Positions 24,465-32,082 of a stretch of 32,082 nt of DNA are shown in pieces. The DNA is from CAYSPS01 sp964432975 (GTDB lineage: Bacteria > Babelota > Babeliae > Babelales > UBA12409). The stretch is taken from positions 1-32,082 of the forward strand of contig CAYSPS010000008.1 of NCBI GenBank assembly GCA_964432975.1, given 5' to 3'. Positions within the stretch are counted from its first letter, which is position 1; each line of letters starts with the position of its first letter. The notes beneath the pieces were generated by a model. It was not told the DNA's origin and did no database searches. It was given only the letters and a program-made list of their open reading frames with translations. The position numbers were made by a program, and so were the translations under genes.

Positions 24465-24496
24465 TAGCGGGAGATGGAAAATTCCATCTCCCGCTA
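24465..24496. terminator. Bidirectional intrinsic terminator between hppA and the small secreted gene
   Basis: A perfect 15-bp stem (TAGCGGGAGATGGAA with its complement) around a 2-nt centre lies 17 bp after the hppA stop and 11 bp after the convergent stop at 24507. In the minus direction it is followed by TTTTAAAAAAC, so it is a good terminator for the minus gene. In the plus direction it has only a short tail. Confidence 0.75.
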
Positions 24497-24506
24497 TAAA
24501 AATCAC

Positions 24507-24971
24507 CTATTTTTTGCAGGTAAATGTAACAATCTTCTTTGGATTTGTGCGCATTACTTTATTCAATAATTGTACAATCTGCCGGTCAAGCTCAGCCAAC
24601 CCATCGGTCAATTCGGCAACATCCGACTCATCAACAAGATCCTGATGAACCGCTCGATCTTTTAGGGTCTGTAGCCATGCCCGACGAGCAATCAGCAGAT
24701 CAAAGCAACCCAATACGTTACGATAACGTAAGTTTTTCAGCAACTGCCCGATTTCTGCCTCGCCTGTATTAACAAAGTTTTCAAAGTTTGTCAGCAATAC
24801 CAACAATATCTCCTTTTCTTTAAGTTCATCGGCAAATTGCCGTTGAAGCTTAACGGTATCAGCAGTTATTTTATCAAGCTCGCGAATTCGCTCTTGCACC
24901 AGTCCGATAGGCGTCTGCGCACTGCATTGCACTAAAACACAACACAGAGCACCAAGTAATACACGCTTCAT
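24507..24971 (-). CDS. Small secreted, mostly helical protein of unknown function
   Basis: This protein of about 154 residues has an N-terminal hydrophobic stretch (KRVLLGALCCVLVQCSA) that looks like a signal peptide; LVQC could be a poor lipobox. The rest is charged and helical with heptad-like leucines (RIRELDKITADTVKLQRQFADEL), suggesting coiled coil, and ends TFTCKK. I do not recognise a family. GGAGG (24982-24978) directly abuts a first ATG (24977) but is six bases from a second ATG (24971), which is taken as the start. It is the last gene of the minus-strand group and is followed by a strong terminator. Confidence 0.6.
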   Translation of the reverse strand: MKRVLLGALCCVLVQCSAQTPIGLVQERIRELDKITADTVKLQRQFADELKEKEILLVLLTNFENFVNTGEAEIGQLLKNLRYRNVLGCFDLLIARRAWLQTLKDRAVHQDLVDESDVAELTDGLAELDRQIVQLLNKVMRTNPKKIVTFTCKK

Positions 24972-25016
24972 AAACATCCTCCATTTATGGGTTTATGTTT
25001 CTTTCTAGACTATCAA

Positions 25017-27470
25017 TTAATTATTCAGATTGTCAATAGAATTACCAAAGAATTTTTTAATTACCTCAACCAAACACATGGTGATGCATGCCACAAAAAG
25101 AACGAGCGCCCAATGTGTCAGACGTAAAGGCACTGTCCCCAATATTTTATTGAGAAATGGTATATAGACCGCGCACGCAAGAAGAACAAATCCATATGCA
25201 ACAGCAAAGAAAAGCACTGGATTTTGAAAAAAATTTTTAGTATTAAAAATGGTTTGTTTTAAATTTCTATACGAAAAAATATAAAACATATCAACGCTTG
25301 CAAGAGTAGCAAACGCGATTGTTTGCCCCAGCATCAGTTGTGTTTGTTTAACGGCAAAAAACCAAAAAAGTGCCAGTGATAATAATCCAGCAGTGCCACT
25401 CACCAATACTATCAAGCTTTTGGTTAAGGGATTCAAAATTTCTTCATGTTTTATCGTGTGCGGGCGCTGTTTAAGAAGCGGTTCTTGTTCAGGTTCAAAA
25501 GCGAGTGCCAAATCTGGTGGACCATCGCAAATAATCTTGGTCCACAAAATCTGCGCTACGGTCAGCGGAACAGGAAATTTCAAAAGAAATGCACCAAAAA
25601 CAATGACAATCTCAGAAAATGAGTTTGAGAGCATGTAGCCGACGGTCTTTTTAATGTTGGCAAAAATTAATCTGCCTTCTTGGCATGCGTCAACAATTGT
25701 CTTGAAATTATTGTCCAGCAAAACCAAATCTGCCGCTTCTTGAGCCACGTCGCACGCGCTTGCCAGTGCAATGCCAATATCAGCTTTTTTCAGCGCCGGC
25801 GCATCGTTGACGCCGTCACCAGTCATGGCAACGATTTCACCATTGTCTTGCAACACTTGTATTACTTTTTGCTTCTGATGTGGTGTCACACGTGCAAATA
25901 CGACAATGTCAGAAATTCGCTTTTTTAATTCCTGATCATTCATCATCTCTAGTTCAGCACCTTGCATACTGCTCCCAGTTCCCAGCCGAAATCCAAGATG
26001 GTGCGCAACGCGCTCAGCCGTGACCAGATAATCGCCCGTAACAATTTTTACGTGAATGCCTGCGCGTTGTGCAGCCAGCAATGTCTCGCGTGCTTCCGGA
26101 CGCACTGGGTCTGCAACACCAAGTAATCCAGCCCACATAAAATCTCTTTTTTCAAGCGTTTCGTTTTCACCTAAAGCTTCGATATTTTTGTATGCCACAC
26201 CGATAATACGCAGACCGTCAACCGCCCAATTATGCATATCGCGCAAAATATTCTTTTTTTGTTCGGCAGATACGGTACAAAATGCCAGCACAATTTCTGG
26301 TGCACCAACAATAAAAGCAATGCGGCGACCATCAAGTACATTAATAGTCAGTGAATATTTTTTTTCGCCATCAAATGGTTCTTCGTACACACGCGTCACA
26401 CTACGCAACATGTGCTCTGGATCAAATATTTTTTTTCGTTGAACAAATTCCCACAACGCAATTTCAAGGCCGCTTTTGCGTAAATTATTGAGCGTAAGCC
26501 CGAGAAGCGCATGGTACTCATCAAAAAATTGCTCCTTGACCACTTTCATAATGCCGAACGTGAGCGTGCCCGTTTTATCTGTACAAATGACTGATGTTGC
26601 CCCAAGCGTCTCCAGAGAAACAAGAGATTTGACTAACGCATGCTTTTTTAAAATTCTCCGCATACCAATCGCCAAAATCATTGTTACTGCAATCGGTAAT
26701 CCTTGTGGAATCGCAGCAAGCGACAAAATCACTGCCATTTTAAACATTTCAAGAGAATTTTCATGATTTAAAATACCAAGAAAAAAAATACCGGCACAAA
26801 GCACCAATACCAGCAGTGCCAAGTTTTTGGAAAAACGTTCGAGCTTGTGTTGTATCGGTGTTTTTGTTTCTTTAATTTCAGCCAAGCTCTTGCCAATCGC
26901 GCCCATCTGTGTTGCAAGACCAATTTTGTCGACGTGCATAACACCACGACCAGAAAGTACGGTGGTTCCCATAAACAAAGCATTATGTCCGGCGTGTATG
27001 GTTTTTGGAATCGCCTCTTCTTCACCGGTCAATATCGCTTCGTGTACAATAAATTGACTACCCTCAACAAGTGCGCCATCAGCGGGTATTCGATCGCCAG
27101 CGGCAAGAAGTACCATATCACCAGGCACAAGTTCTTGGGCGGCAATCGTACGCTGCTGCCCATCGCGCACAACCTGCACGGTATGGTGCAAAATTTTTTT
27201 GAGCGCATCCAGCGTCTTTTTTGCATTATATTCTTGAAAAAAGCCCATAAGAACATCGACAAGAATCACGCCAGCAATAAGTATTGCATCAAAATATCTT
27301 TCTAAAAATAGTGAGATAATCGCAACGCTTGAAAGTACGTACACGAGAGAACTTTTGAATTGTGCCCATAAAATCGTTGGCCATGCCGCTTGACCAGCAA
27401 GGGGCAACAGATTTTTACCGAACTTTTGTTGCAACCGCCCTACATCCTGTTCACGCAAACCGTGTATCAT
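25017..27470 (-). CDS. P-type cation-transporting ATPase (type II, Ca2+-ATPase-like)
   Basis: This 817-residue pump has the complete P-type order. The cation-ATPase N-terminal segment (GLREQDVGRLQQKFGKNLLP) comes first, then the actuator loop with LTGEEEAIPK. Membrane helix 4 follows, then the phosphorylation site DKTGTLT (Asp near residue 299), MTGDGVNDAPALKKADIG near residue 550, and six C-terminal helices including KIICDGPPDLALAFEPEQEP. It groups with SERCA/PMR1-type Ca2+ or Mn2+ pumps. Helix 4 reads IPQGLP where these pumps have IPEGLP; that Glu is a cation ligand, so ion choice or stoichiometry may differ. ATG 27470 follows AAGGA. It lies 22 bp after the hydrolase-like gene, probably in the same transcript. 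Confidence 0.9.
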   Translation of the reverse strand: MIHGLREQDVGRLQQKFGKNLLPLAGQAAWPTILWAQFKSSLVYVLSSVAIISLFLERYFDAILIAGVILVDVLMGFFQEYNAKKTLDALKKILHHTVQVVRDGQQRTIAAQELVPGDMVLLAAGDRIPADGALVEGSQFIVHEAILTGEEEAIPKTIHAGHNALFMGTTVLSGRGVMHVDKIGLATQMGAIGKSLAEIKETKTPIQHKLERFSKNLALLVLVLCAGIFFLGILNHENSLEMFKMAVILSLAAIPQGLPIAVTMILAIGMRRILKKHALVKSLVSLETLGATSVICTDKTGTLTFGIMKVVKEQFFDEYHALLGLTLNNLRKSGLEIALWEFVQRKKIFDPEHMLRSVTRVYEEPFDGEKKYSLTINVLDGRRIAFIVGAPEIVLAFCTVSAEQKKNILRDMHNWAVDGLRIIGVAYKNIEALGENETLEKRDFMWAGLLGVADPVRPEARETLLAAQRAGIHVKIVTGDYLVTAERVAHHLGFRLGTGSSMQGAELEMMNDQELKKRISDIVVFARVTPHQKQKVIQVLQDNGEIVAMTGDGVNDAPALKKADIGIALASACDVAQEAADLVLLDNNFKTIVDACQEGRLIFANIKKTVGYMLSNSFSEIVIVFGAFLLKFPVPLTVAQILWTKIICDGPPDLALAFEPEQEPLLKQRPHTIKHEEILNPLTKSLIVLVSGTAGLLSLALFWFFAVKQTQLMLGQTIAFATLASVDMFYIFSYRNLKQTIFNTKNFFQNPVLFFAVAYGFVLLACAVYIPFLNKILGTVPLRLTHWALVLFVACITMCLVEVIKKFFGNSIDNLNN

Positions 27471-27492
27471 GGCGCGTCCTTAAACATCTTTT

Positions 27493-28727
27493 TTATGTTG
27501 TCTTTTTGTGTGCTGACCGCATGCGATATTTCGATGGCCGAGATTTTGCACGATATTCTTCGCGCACAATTGCTTGAGCATGCTTCCAATGCTCTTTCAT
27601 ACGCCACCGATATTCATTCATATTTGTTGGCTGTAACTTCCAAAGATCTTGCCGAATTTCATCAAGCAACGGACGGGGCAAAAATGGTACCTCTATTTTC
27701 GTATCAGTTGCCTTGACATAAATTTCCATACGTGACTCTTCAGGAATAATCGTAACGCGAATGCGATTACAACAAATATGATTTTTTTCCAAAGCACGCA
27801 TAATAATCGGTATCAGCAAAATCACAGGTAACGGCTTAATAGGGAAATAGCGCCGATACCACTCAGGAGTCCATCCAAAAAAATACATTTCAGTATGATT
27901 TGGTTGTATTAAATCACGCCGATAAAAAACTTTCTCTGTGCCATCTTTTTTTGTCATCACAAATTTTTTACGAATAAACCGTACCTGAATTTGTGTAACG
28001 CACGCAGGCAACTCTGACGTTCGTCGATCAACAAAAAAATGCCGTGCAAATACATGTTCACTTGATGATAAAAAATCAGAACTTTGAATATTGTCACCAA
28101 CTGAGTAAAAGAGATAAATTTTCTTAAAAATTTTACTTTTTAAATAGAGGTCTGTATCAGGTTGAACCGGTGTGGAGATCAGAATAAACTCTTCAATAAC
28201 AAACGGCGTATGCGCATATGCGCGTGCCGCTTCGGCCAAATACAGTGCAACATTACCACCATGGCTAAATGCAAGCAAACGAATACGTGGCTCAAGTCCC
28301 TGCGATTGCATATATTTAATGAGTGCGAGCAGCGATTTATAAAGTTCACGTGCAGCAGCGCGCCGTGCGGTAATACTCAACAAACTTGACCACCCAAAAG
28401 AGTACATCAGCGTTGGCGCAAAACCAGCTAAATCATTCATGTGCGCATAAAATTCACCAAAAATATGTGCACCGTAGCGCTTATCCATATGTTTGAGTGG
28501 GTACGCTTTGCGCAAGCCCATATGCTGCATTGGTACCGCAAAAAACGCGTTGTTTTTTCATACACCGAGCCATCAATACGCTCATGCATGACCTTAAAAG
28601 CATCGCTCAGTGAAAAATATAACGGGTGCGTACCCCCACCATGTAAAAAAATGGTAACCCAGACTGGTTTACCTGCACATAAAAAAGTAGTAACGAGTGC
28701 ACTTAAGAAACACGTGCGCGCACACAT
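27493..28727 (-). pseudogene. Secreted alpha/beta-hydrolase-like protein, split by a one-base frameshift
   Basis: Two minus-strand frames make one protein. The upstream frame gives a signal peptide (ARTCFLSALVTTFLCAG) and an oxyanion-type strand IFLHGGGTHP (His29-Gly32). The downstream frame gives AFSHGGNVALYL (GxSxG-like, with the serine near residue 155 of the joined protein), ISTPVQPDTDLYL, and a basic C-terminal tail of about 120 residues after PVILLIPII. One extra base in the A6 run (minus strand, 28558-28553) or in the T6 run (28545-28540) restores a single 411-codon frame with no stop. Both frames look under coding constraint, so this is a very recent lesion, a sequencing error, or -1 slippage on A6. 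The function is unknown; a lipase/esterase-like fold is inferred. ATG 28727 is preferred over GTG 28733. Confidence 0.65.
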
Positions 28728-28817
28728 GTTCACCCCCCGACCCTTCTTTGTGCAGCCTTACATAGACCAAAACATAAAAGCAACATTCTGAAAAACTATA
28801 GGCTCGAGTTTTTTCAA

Positions 28818-29243
28818 CTATTGAAAAACAGCAAGCTCTGTCTCGCGTCGTTTATAAATATCGCGCAAAACATTAACAAACCCTTGCTCAGCGGATATCT
28901 GTTGTTGTGGGAAATAATTGGCAACCAACTCGCCAACAAACTTTGGCTCCCTTGCAACAAAGTCAGCACAGGTAAGACGCAACAACTGTGGTTGTTTTGC
29001 AAATAAGTGCTCAAGAATCACTTGCGCAGCAATACAATAATGGTTGCTAAAAAAAGCTCGTATCCGTTGCCGTGCCCAATCAATACGTGTGCTGCTTGTA
29101 GCAATAGGATCCCACAGCAGCCCTACCCGTGGGCTTACTGGTGAAAGCCGCCGTGCGCCGGCTCGCTCGTGCATAGCATGCATGCACGTACTCAAACAAA
29201 ACAACAGGACACAGAAAATTTTAAAAGCAGTTCTGTAATTCAC
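28818..29243 (-). CDS. Small secreted protein of unknown function
   Basis: This 141-residue protein has a clear signal peptide (FKIFCVLLFCLSTCMHA) and a mature part that is helical with Arg- and Gln-rich stretches. I recognise no domain. GTG 29243 is preceded by GAGGG at about 6 nt. It precedes the frameshifted hydrolase-like gene by 90 bp on the same strand, and several genes of this run also encode exported proteins. An AT inverted repeat (TTTTCAA-CTA-TTGAAAA, 28813-28829) overlaps the stop codon and might serve as a weak transcript end. Confidence 0.6.
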   Translation of the reverse strand: MNYRTAFKIFCVLLFCLSTCMHAMHERAGARRLSPVSPRVGLLWDPIATSSTRIDWARQRIRAFFSNHYCIAAQVILEHLFAKQPQLLRLTCADFVAREPKFVGELVANYFPQQQISAEQGFVNVLRDIYKRRETELAVFQ

Positions 29244-29322
29244 ACAACCCTCACCGATAAATAATCCCTATCAAAAAATAGAACGATTTCAGGTTAACTA
29301 TTTTAACCCGTGCGTCAATCAC

Positions 29323-30267
29323 TTACGCAACCACGTTAATTGGTTTACCCGCAACAAATGCATCAATATTTTCTTTCGCAATTGGTACCAAGCGCTTGCG
29401 CGCTTGCGCAGTATTAAATGCATTGTGTGGTGTAATGAGCACATTTATCTGCTGCATAAGATATGCGATATTTTCATCATCAGTCGGCAAATGCTCAATA
29501 ACATCAAGAGCCAGTCCTGCAAAAACACCAATGCGCAAACCCTGCGCAAGTGCAGCAGTTTCAGCGATTTCACCGCGAGCAGTGTTAATCAAATACATGC
29601 CAGGTTTGAGTTTTCCAAGCATTGAGCGATTAATCATGTGATAGGTCTCTTTGCAGTATGGCACGTGTAAACTCAGAATATCAGATTTTGCATATAACTG
29701 TTTGAGCTCGGTATATGTGCACAATTTTTCGCGCGTTAAATCAGCATTAGGGCACCTATCACATGCAAGCACCTGCATACCAAACGCATGCGCTAAACGT
29801 ACAACACGCAAACCAATATCGCCGGTGCCAAGCACGCCGAGTGTTTTTCCCGCAAGTTCAAATCCACATAAACCCGCTCGTGAAAAATCACCAGCGCACA
29901 CCGCCAGGTAAGTTGGAATTGTTTTTCGCGCAAGCGCCAGCATCATGCCAATGGCACATTCTGCAACTGCAGGACCAGCATAGCGCGGTGCGTAGCACAC
30001 ACAAACACCAGCTTTCTTGGTCGCAGCAAGATCAATATGATCAAAACCTACCGTACGCGTAACAATTAAGCGCAATTTTTTAAATCGTTGTAGCACCGCT
30101 TGATCAATGCGGGAATCAAGCCAAATGCACAGAGCATCGATATCAGTTGGTATTTTATCGATGCATTGCGCAATGGTACCTTCAAAATAAATAACCTCAT
30201 AATCACACAATGCACGCTCGTAATCAGCTACCGTGACATCAGTCGTATACAAAAAAGCTATCTTCAT
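29323..30267 (-). CDS. D-isomer-specific 2-hydroxyacid dehydrogenase (D-lactate dehydrogenase-like)
   Basis: This is a 314-residue NAD-dependent enzyme. The substrate-domain motif TRTVGFDHIDL leads into the nucleotide-binding loop GVLGTGDIGLRV (about residues 142-153). The catalytic trio follows: Arg in NTARGEIA (about 228), Glu in LDVIEHLPTDD (about 254) and His in ITPHNAFNT (about 280). The Glu context and the HNAF end resemble D-lactate dehydrogenases more than phosphoglycerate dehydrogenases. It would interconvert pyruvate and D-lactate with NADH, a fermentative or redox-balancing role. ATG 30267 matches the family N-terminus (MKIAFLYTTD); the longer frame from 30303 adds a charged, unrelated leader. 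It stands between the small secreted gene and repeat B. Confidence 0.88.
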   Translation of the reverse strand: MKIAFLYTTDVTVADYERALCDYEVIYFEGTIAQCIDKIPTDIDALCIWLDSRIDQAVLQRFKKLRLIVTRTVGFDHIDLAATKKAGVCVCYAPRYAGPAVAECAIGMMLALARKTIPTYLAVCAGDFSRAGLCGFELAGKTLGVLGTGDIGLRVVRLAHAFGMQVLACDRCPNADLTREKLCTYTELKQLYAKSDILSLHVPYCKETYHMINRSMLGKLKPGMYLINTARGEIAETAALAQGLRIGVFAGLALDVIEHLPTDDENIAYLMQQINVLITPHNAFNTAQARKRLVPIAKENIDAFVAGKPINVVA

Positions 30268-30352
30268 ATGCTCAATCACCCTCTTTTTCTGCTCTTTTCT
30301 CATCTATGCCTAATCTTGCGTCAATGTGCAAGATCACACGAGAAGATTCCCT

Positions 30353-30690
30353 CGATATGTTCGGTTTTAGCAAAAACACACGGAACAAACAGTTTCCGTT
30401 CGTGGCGTCATTTCGTAAGAAATTCAAAAGATTCCCTCGATACACCCGTCACTTCAATTAAACAAATAAAATCAAACGAACTATCTTTGAGAAGTGCCGG
30501 GCACTCGGGCCGAACGGTATGGTCTGGTGAGTGATTTGGCGCGGCTCGATACGTTTAATTAAGCAAAACACTCAGAACAAACAGTCCCCGTTCGTGGCGA
30601 GTGATTTCGAGTAACTTTAACTTTTTAATCCCGTTCGTGGCGAGTGTCCGTCATTTCGTAAGAAATGGCGTGACGTATCGAGCCATGAAC
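30353..30690 (+). repeat. Mosaic dispersed repeat, copy B
   Basis: This second copy has the same architecture as copy A and the same orientation: alpha (30353-30406), beta (30407-30517, three mismatches in 111 to copy A), an extra alpha-like unit (30546-30600), gamma (30601-30646), and the end palindrome (CGTTCGTGGC at 30632 with GCCATGAAC at 30682-30690). It fills most of the 542 bp between the dehydrogenase and the Hint-like genes. It contains no credible gene. Confidence 0.85.
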
Positions 30691-30736
30691 AACCCGGATA
30701 ATTTCAACCGGCTTTGCAACAGCCTCAATACCCCAT

Positions 30737-30765
30737 TTTACAGAAACAAGAATAAACCTTATAAT
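30737..30765 (+). promoter_or_regulatory. Strong sigma70-type promoter for the Hint-like gene cluster
   Basis: TTTACA (30737-30742) is separated by exactly 17 bp from a consensus TATAAT (30760-30765). The predicted start near 30772 gives a leader of about 38 nt before ATG 30810. No clear Shine-Dalgarno precedes that ATG. Confidence 0.7.
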
Positions 30766-30809
30766 CTTTCCAGAAAAACATGATCTAAAACTTTAAACTT
30801 GGCAACTTT

Positions 30810-31391
30810 ATGAACACATCACAATTTTTTCTGTACACGCTCCTCACAATTTCACGCCTATCTGCCGAAGGCTTTATCGCTGGAACTTTGGTTAAAACCG
30901 CAATAGGGCATATACCCATTGAACAAATCAAAGTCGGTGATATGGTTTTTGCTTACAGTTTCGACCAACATGCGCGCCCATGTACCGTAGCTCAGATTAT
31001 TGTGCGTTATGCCCAAGGACTTATCAAAATCACCATAGATCAGGAAGTGTTTTTTTCTGACACCAACCAACTGTTTATATCAAGCCTACAACCGCTACGC
31101 TACGACGCCGCACTTTACTTTAAAGAGGGTTCTGCACCAGCCTGCGTTTTACCTGTGTGTGTGATAAGTAATGTGGAATATATTGATGCCTGTGCACCGG
31201 TATACACCCTTATTACCTCGCAAGGAAACTTTTGCGTATCGGCCCATAACCTTTTCGCCTGCGTTGCGGAACCATCAGCTCGTACGCATATTCTACAAGT
31301 GTTTCAAGAAGCACTTCCAAATCGTTATTATTTCTCGCGAATTAATTCCCTCTTAGCGTTATATGCGCTTACCACCAAAAACTTGAGTTGA
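30810..31391 (+). CDS. Secreted Hint/intein-fold-like protein lacking splicing residues (copy 1)
   Basis: This 193-residue protein has a signal peptide (about residues 1-19). A Hint-type N-terminal block follows immediately: GFIAGTLVKTAIGHIPIEQIKVGD. In pretoxin and intein Hint domains this block reads CFxxGTxVxT.dG..pIExIkvGD with a nucleophilic Cys; here Gly stands at that place. The mid-domain TxxH motif reads DTNQLF (His to Gln). The C-terminal block (NFCVSAHNLFACV) lacks the final His-Asn. It should therefore keep the fold but not splice or self-cleave. Three cysteines in the last third could form disulfides after export. It starts 45 bp after a strong promoter and is followed 4 bp later by a paralogue. 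Confidence 0.6.
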   Translation: MNTSQFFLYTLLTISRLSAEGFIAGTLVKTAIGHIPIEQIKVGDMVFAYSFDQHARPCTVAQIIVRYAQGLIKITIDQEVFFSDTNQLFISSLQPLRYDAALYFKEGSAPACVLPVCVISNVEYIDACAPVYTLITSQGNFCVSAHNLFACVAEPSARTHILQVFQEALPNRYYFSRINSLLALYALTTKNLS

Positions 31392-31395
31392 AAAT

Positions 31396-32004
31396 ATGAA
31401 AAGATTACTGCTCTTGGCCTGTATCACGTTCATCTTGCCTAATATACATGGCGATGGCGTTGTTCAGGGAACACTCATTCGAGTTATAGATGGCTATATA
31501 ACCGTTCAGCACATCAAGAGCAATGACAAGATTGTTGGATTAAATGAAAATGGCCTCATGGCACTCATGCCCGTCAGACACACAACAAAAAGCACGACCG
31601 ATTCAGTTGTCATCATCACCATAGATGACACATCTTTTTTTGTAACCGAAGATCAACTCATTTTTTCAATTGATCAGAACAAATGGATTCAAGCCGCAAA
31701 ACTAGAGATTGGCGAAACTATAGCAAGTCTGTCTGGGGGTAAAGTTATTCATAATGTCGAACTAATAGCGCCAACCTGCGAGACGTTAAACACGTACAAG
31801 ATTATTGAAATGTCGATCGGCGTTTTTTGCATCTCGCCTCACGATATTTTTGTATATAACTCGCCGCATTCTGTTTGGAGAACAGCCGGACAATCTGCAC
31901 TTGATGCAGCTACAGACATAGCCAAAGCCGCCTGGGCTGTGGTACTGTTTCTTGCGCAAAACTTCATTGAACATAAATTTGGTCAACTTGTTGGAATAAC
32001 CTAA
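31396..32004 (+). CDS. Secreted Hint/intein-fold-like protein lacking splicing residues (copy 2)
   Basis: This 202-residue protein has a signal peptide (MKRLLLLACITFILPNIHG). Next comes GVVQGTLIRVIDGYITVQHIKSND, aligned with the first block of copy 1 and again Gly in place of Cys. The second block is VTEDQLIF, where Hint domains have TxxH, showing the same His-to-Gln change as copy 1. NKWIQAAKLEIGETI matches the Hint W-x-x-A-x-x-L-x-x-G block. The C-terminal block is VFCISPHDIFVYNSPH, close to the usual VHN but with Tyr. Beyond it is a 45-residue tail with a hydrophobic segment (AAWAVVLFLAQNF), which could contact a membrane. It lies 4 bp after copy 1 on the same transcript. Confidence 0.6.
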   Translation: MKRLLLLACITFILPNIHGDGVVQGTLIRVIDGYITVQHIKSNDKIVGLNENGLMALMPVRHTTKSTTDSVVIITIDDTSFFVTEDQLIFSIDQNKWIQAAKLEIGETIASLSGGKVIHNVELIAPTCETLNTYKIIEMSIGVFCISPHDIFVYNSPHSVWRTAGQSALDAATDIAKAAWAVVLFLAQNFIEHKFGQLVGIT

Positions 32005-32027
32005 ATAATAAACCGTTGGATTTTACC

Positions 32028-32082
32028 ATGATAATACAATTATTTTTCGCTCTCTCCTGCCTATTCAGCCCAATCGTCTATG
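32028..32082 (+). CDS. Start of a third secreted protein (truncated by the window edge)
   Basis: An ATG at 32028 opens a frame that runs to the end of the window and reads MIIQLFFALSCLFSPIVY, a plausible signal peptide. It lies 23 bp after the stop of Hint-like copy 2 on the same strand. Its position suggests a third member of the secreted cluster, but only 18 codons are visible. Confidence 0.45.
   Translation, partial: MIIQLFFALSCLFSPIVY

Noticed and set aside
26847..27305. 152-codon plus-strand open frame inside the P-type ATPase gene.
   Set aside because: It is a shadow of a conserved coding region with no ribosome-binding site or recognisable domain.
29293..29309. GGTTAA-CTATT-TTAACC hairpin after the dehydrogenase as a terminator.
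   Set aside because: The stem is only six mostly A-T pairs and lacks a T-run on the relevant strand.
22130..30690. Possible CRISPR array from the repeated modules.
   Set aside because: There are only two complex copies, no regular 25-40 bp repeats with unique spacers, and no cas genes.
1..32082. tRNA or rRNA genes.
   Set aside because: I read the intergenic regions for cloverleaf landmarks (GGTTC-AA-C arms, CCA ends) and rRNA motifs and found none, though a dedicated scan was not possible.

Overview
The window looks like a draft-assembly piece of a small-genome, host-associated Gram-negative bacterium. The best guess is Candidatus Dependentiae (TM6) or a similar intracellular lineage. This is an inference from gene content, since the window has no rRNA and no database search was possible. 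The grounds are a tandem pair of very cysteine-rich outer-membrane proteins, a dispersed peptidoglycan gene set, many short secreted proteins of unknown function, dispersed palindromic repeats, and degenerate versions of normally catalytic families. Three 10-N gaps (479-488, 7801-7810, 22547-22556), all inside genes, show a scaffolded draft, so the frame breaks near 23430 and 28550 may be sequence errors.

Layout. 1-390: the tail of an unidentified frame and a small zinc-ribbon protein. 395-3951 (minus): two paralogous Cys-rich beta-barrel-like proteins, the second behind a promoter with a leader of about 250 nt. 4446-9156 (plus): ftsK, murF and rsmH. 9174-10279 (minus): a hexulose-phosphate-synthase-like protein and ruvX. 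10352-11767 (plus): murE. 11760-12933 (minus): an acyl-carrier-protein-like and a FabD-like protein, both lacking the residue that carries the acyl chemistry. 13011-17762 (minus): a TPR membrane protein, rpmF, dprA and gyrA. 17837-21952 (minus): a SulP transporter and a double D-Ala-D-Ala ligase. 22130-22440: mosaic repeat A. 22521-24448 (plus): a membrane pyrophosphatase with a broken frame. 24507-30267 (minus): a small secreted protein, a P-type cation ATPase, a frameshifted secreted alpha/beta-hydrolase-like gene, a small secreted protein and a D-2-hydroxyacid dehydrogenase. 30353-30690: mosaic repeat B, a second copy of A. 30810-32082 (plus): two secreted Hint-fold-like proteins lacking the splicing residues, and the start of a third secreted protein.

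How the genes fit together. MurE, MurF, Ddl, RsmH and FtsK indicate a cell that still builds meso-diaminopimelate-type peptidoglycan and divides with FtsK. The envelope also carries disulfide-prone Cys-rich surface proteins. The membrane pyrophosphatase, P-type ATPase and SulP transporter would handle ion and anion homeostasis. GyrA, DprA, RuvX and L32 are housekeeping.

The most unusual items are the pseudo-FabD/pseudo-ACP operon (11760-12933) and the secreted dead-Hint cluster (30810 to the window end). Further points are the Ddl-Ddl fusion, the GyrA with both usual quinolone-contact residues replaced, and the Cys-rich OMP leader with an orphan Shine-Dalgarno site and a tiny ORF over a hairpin.
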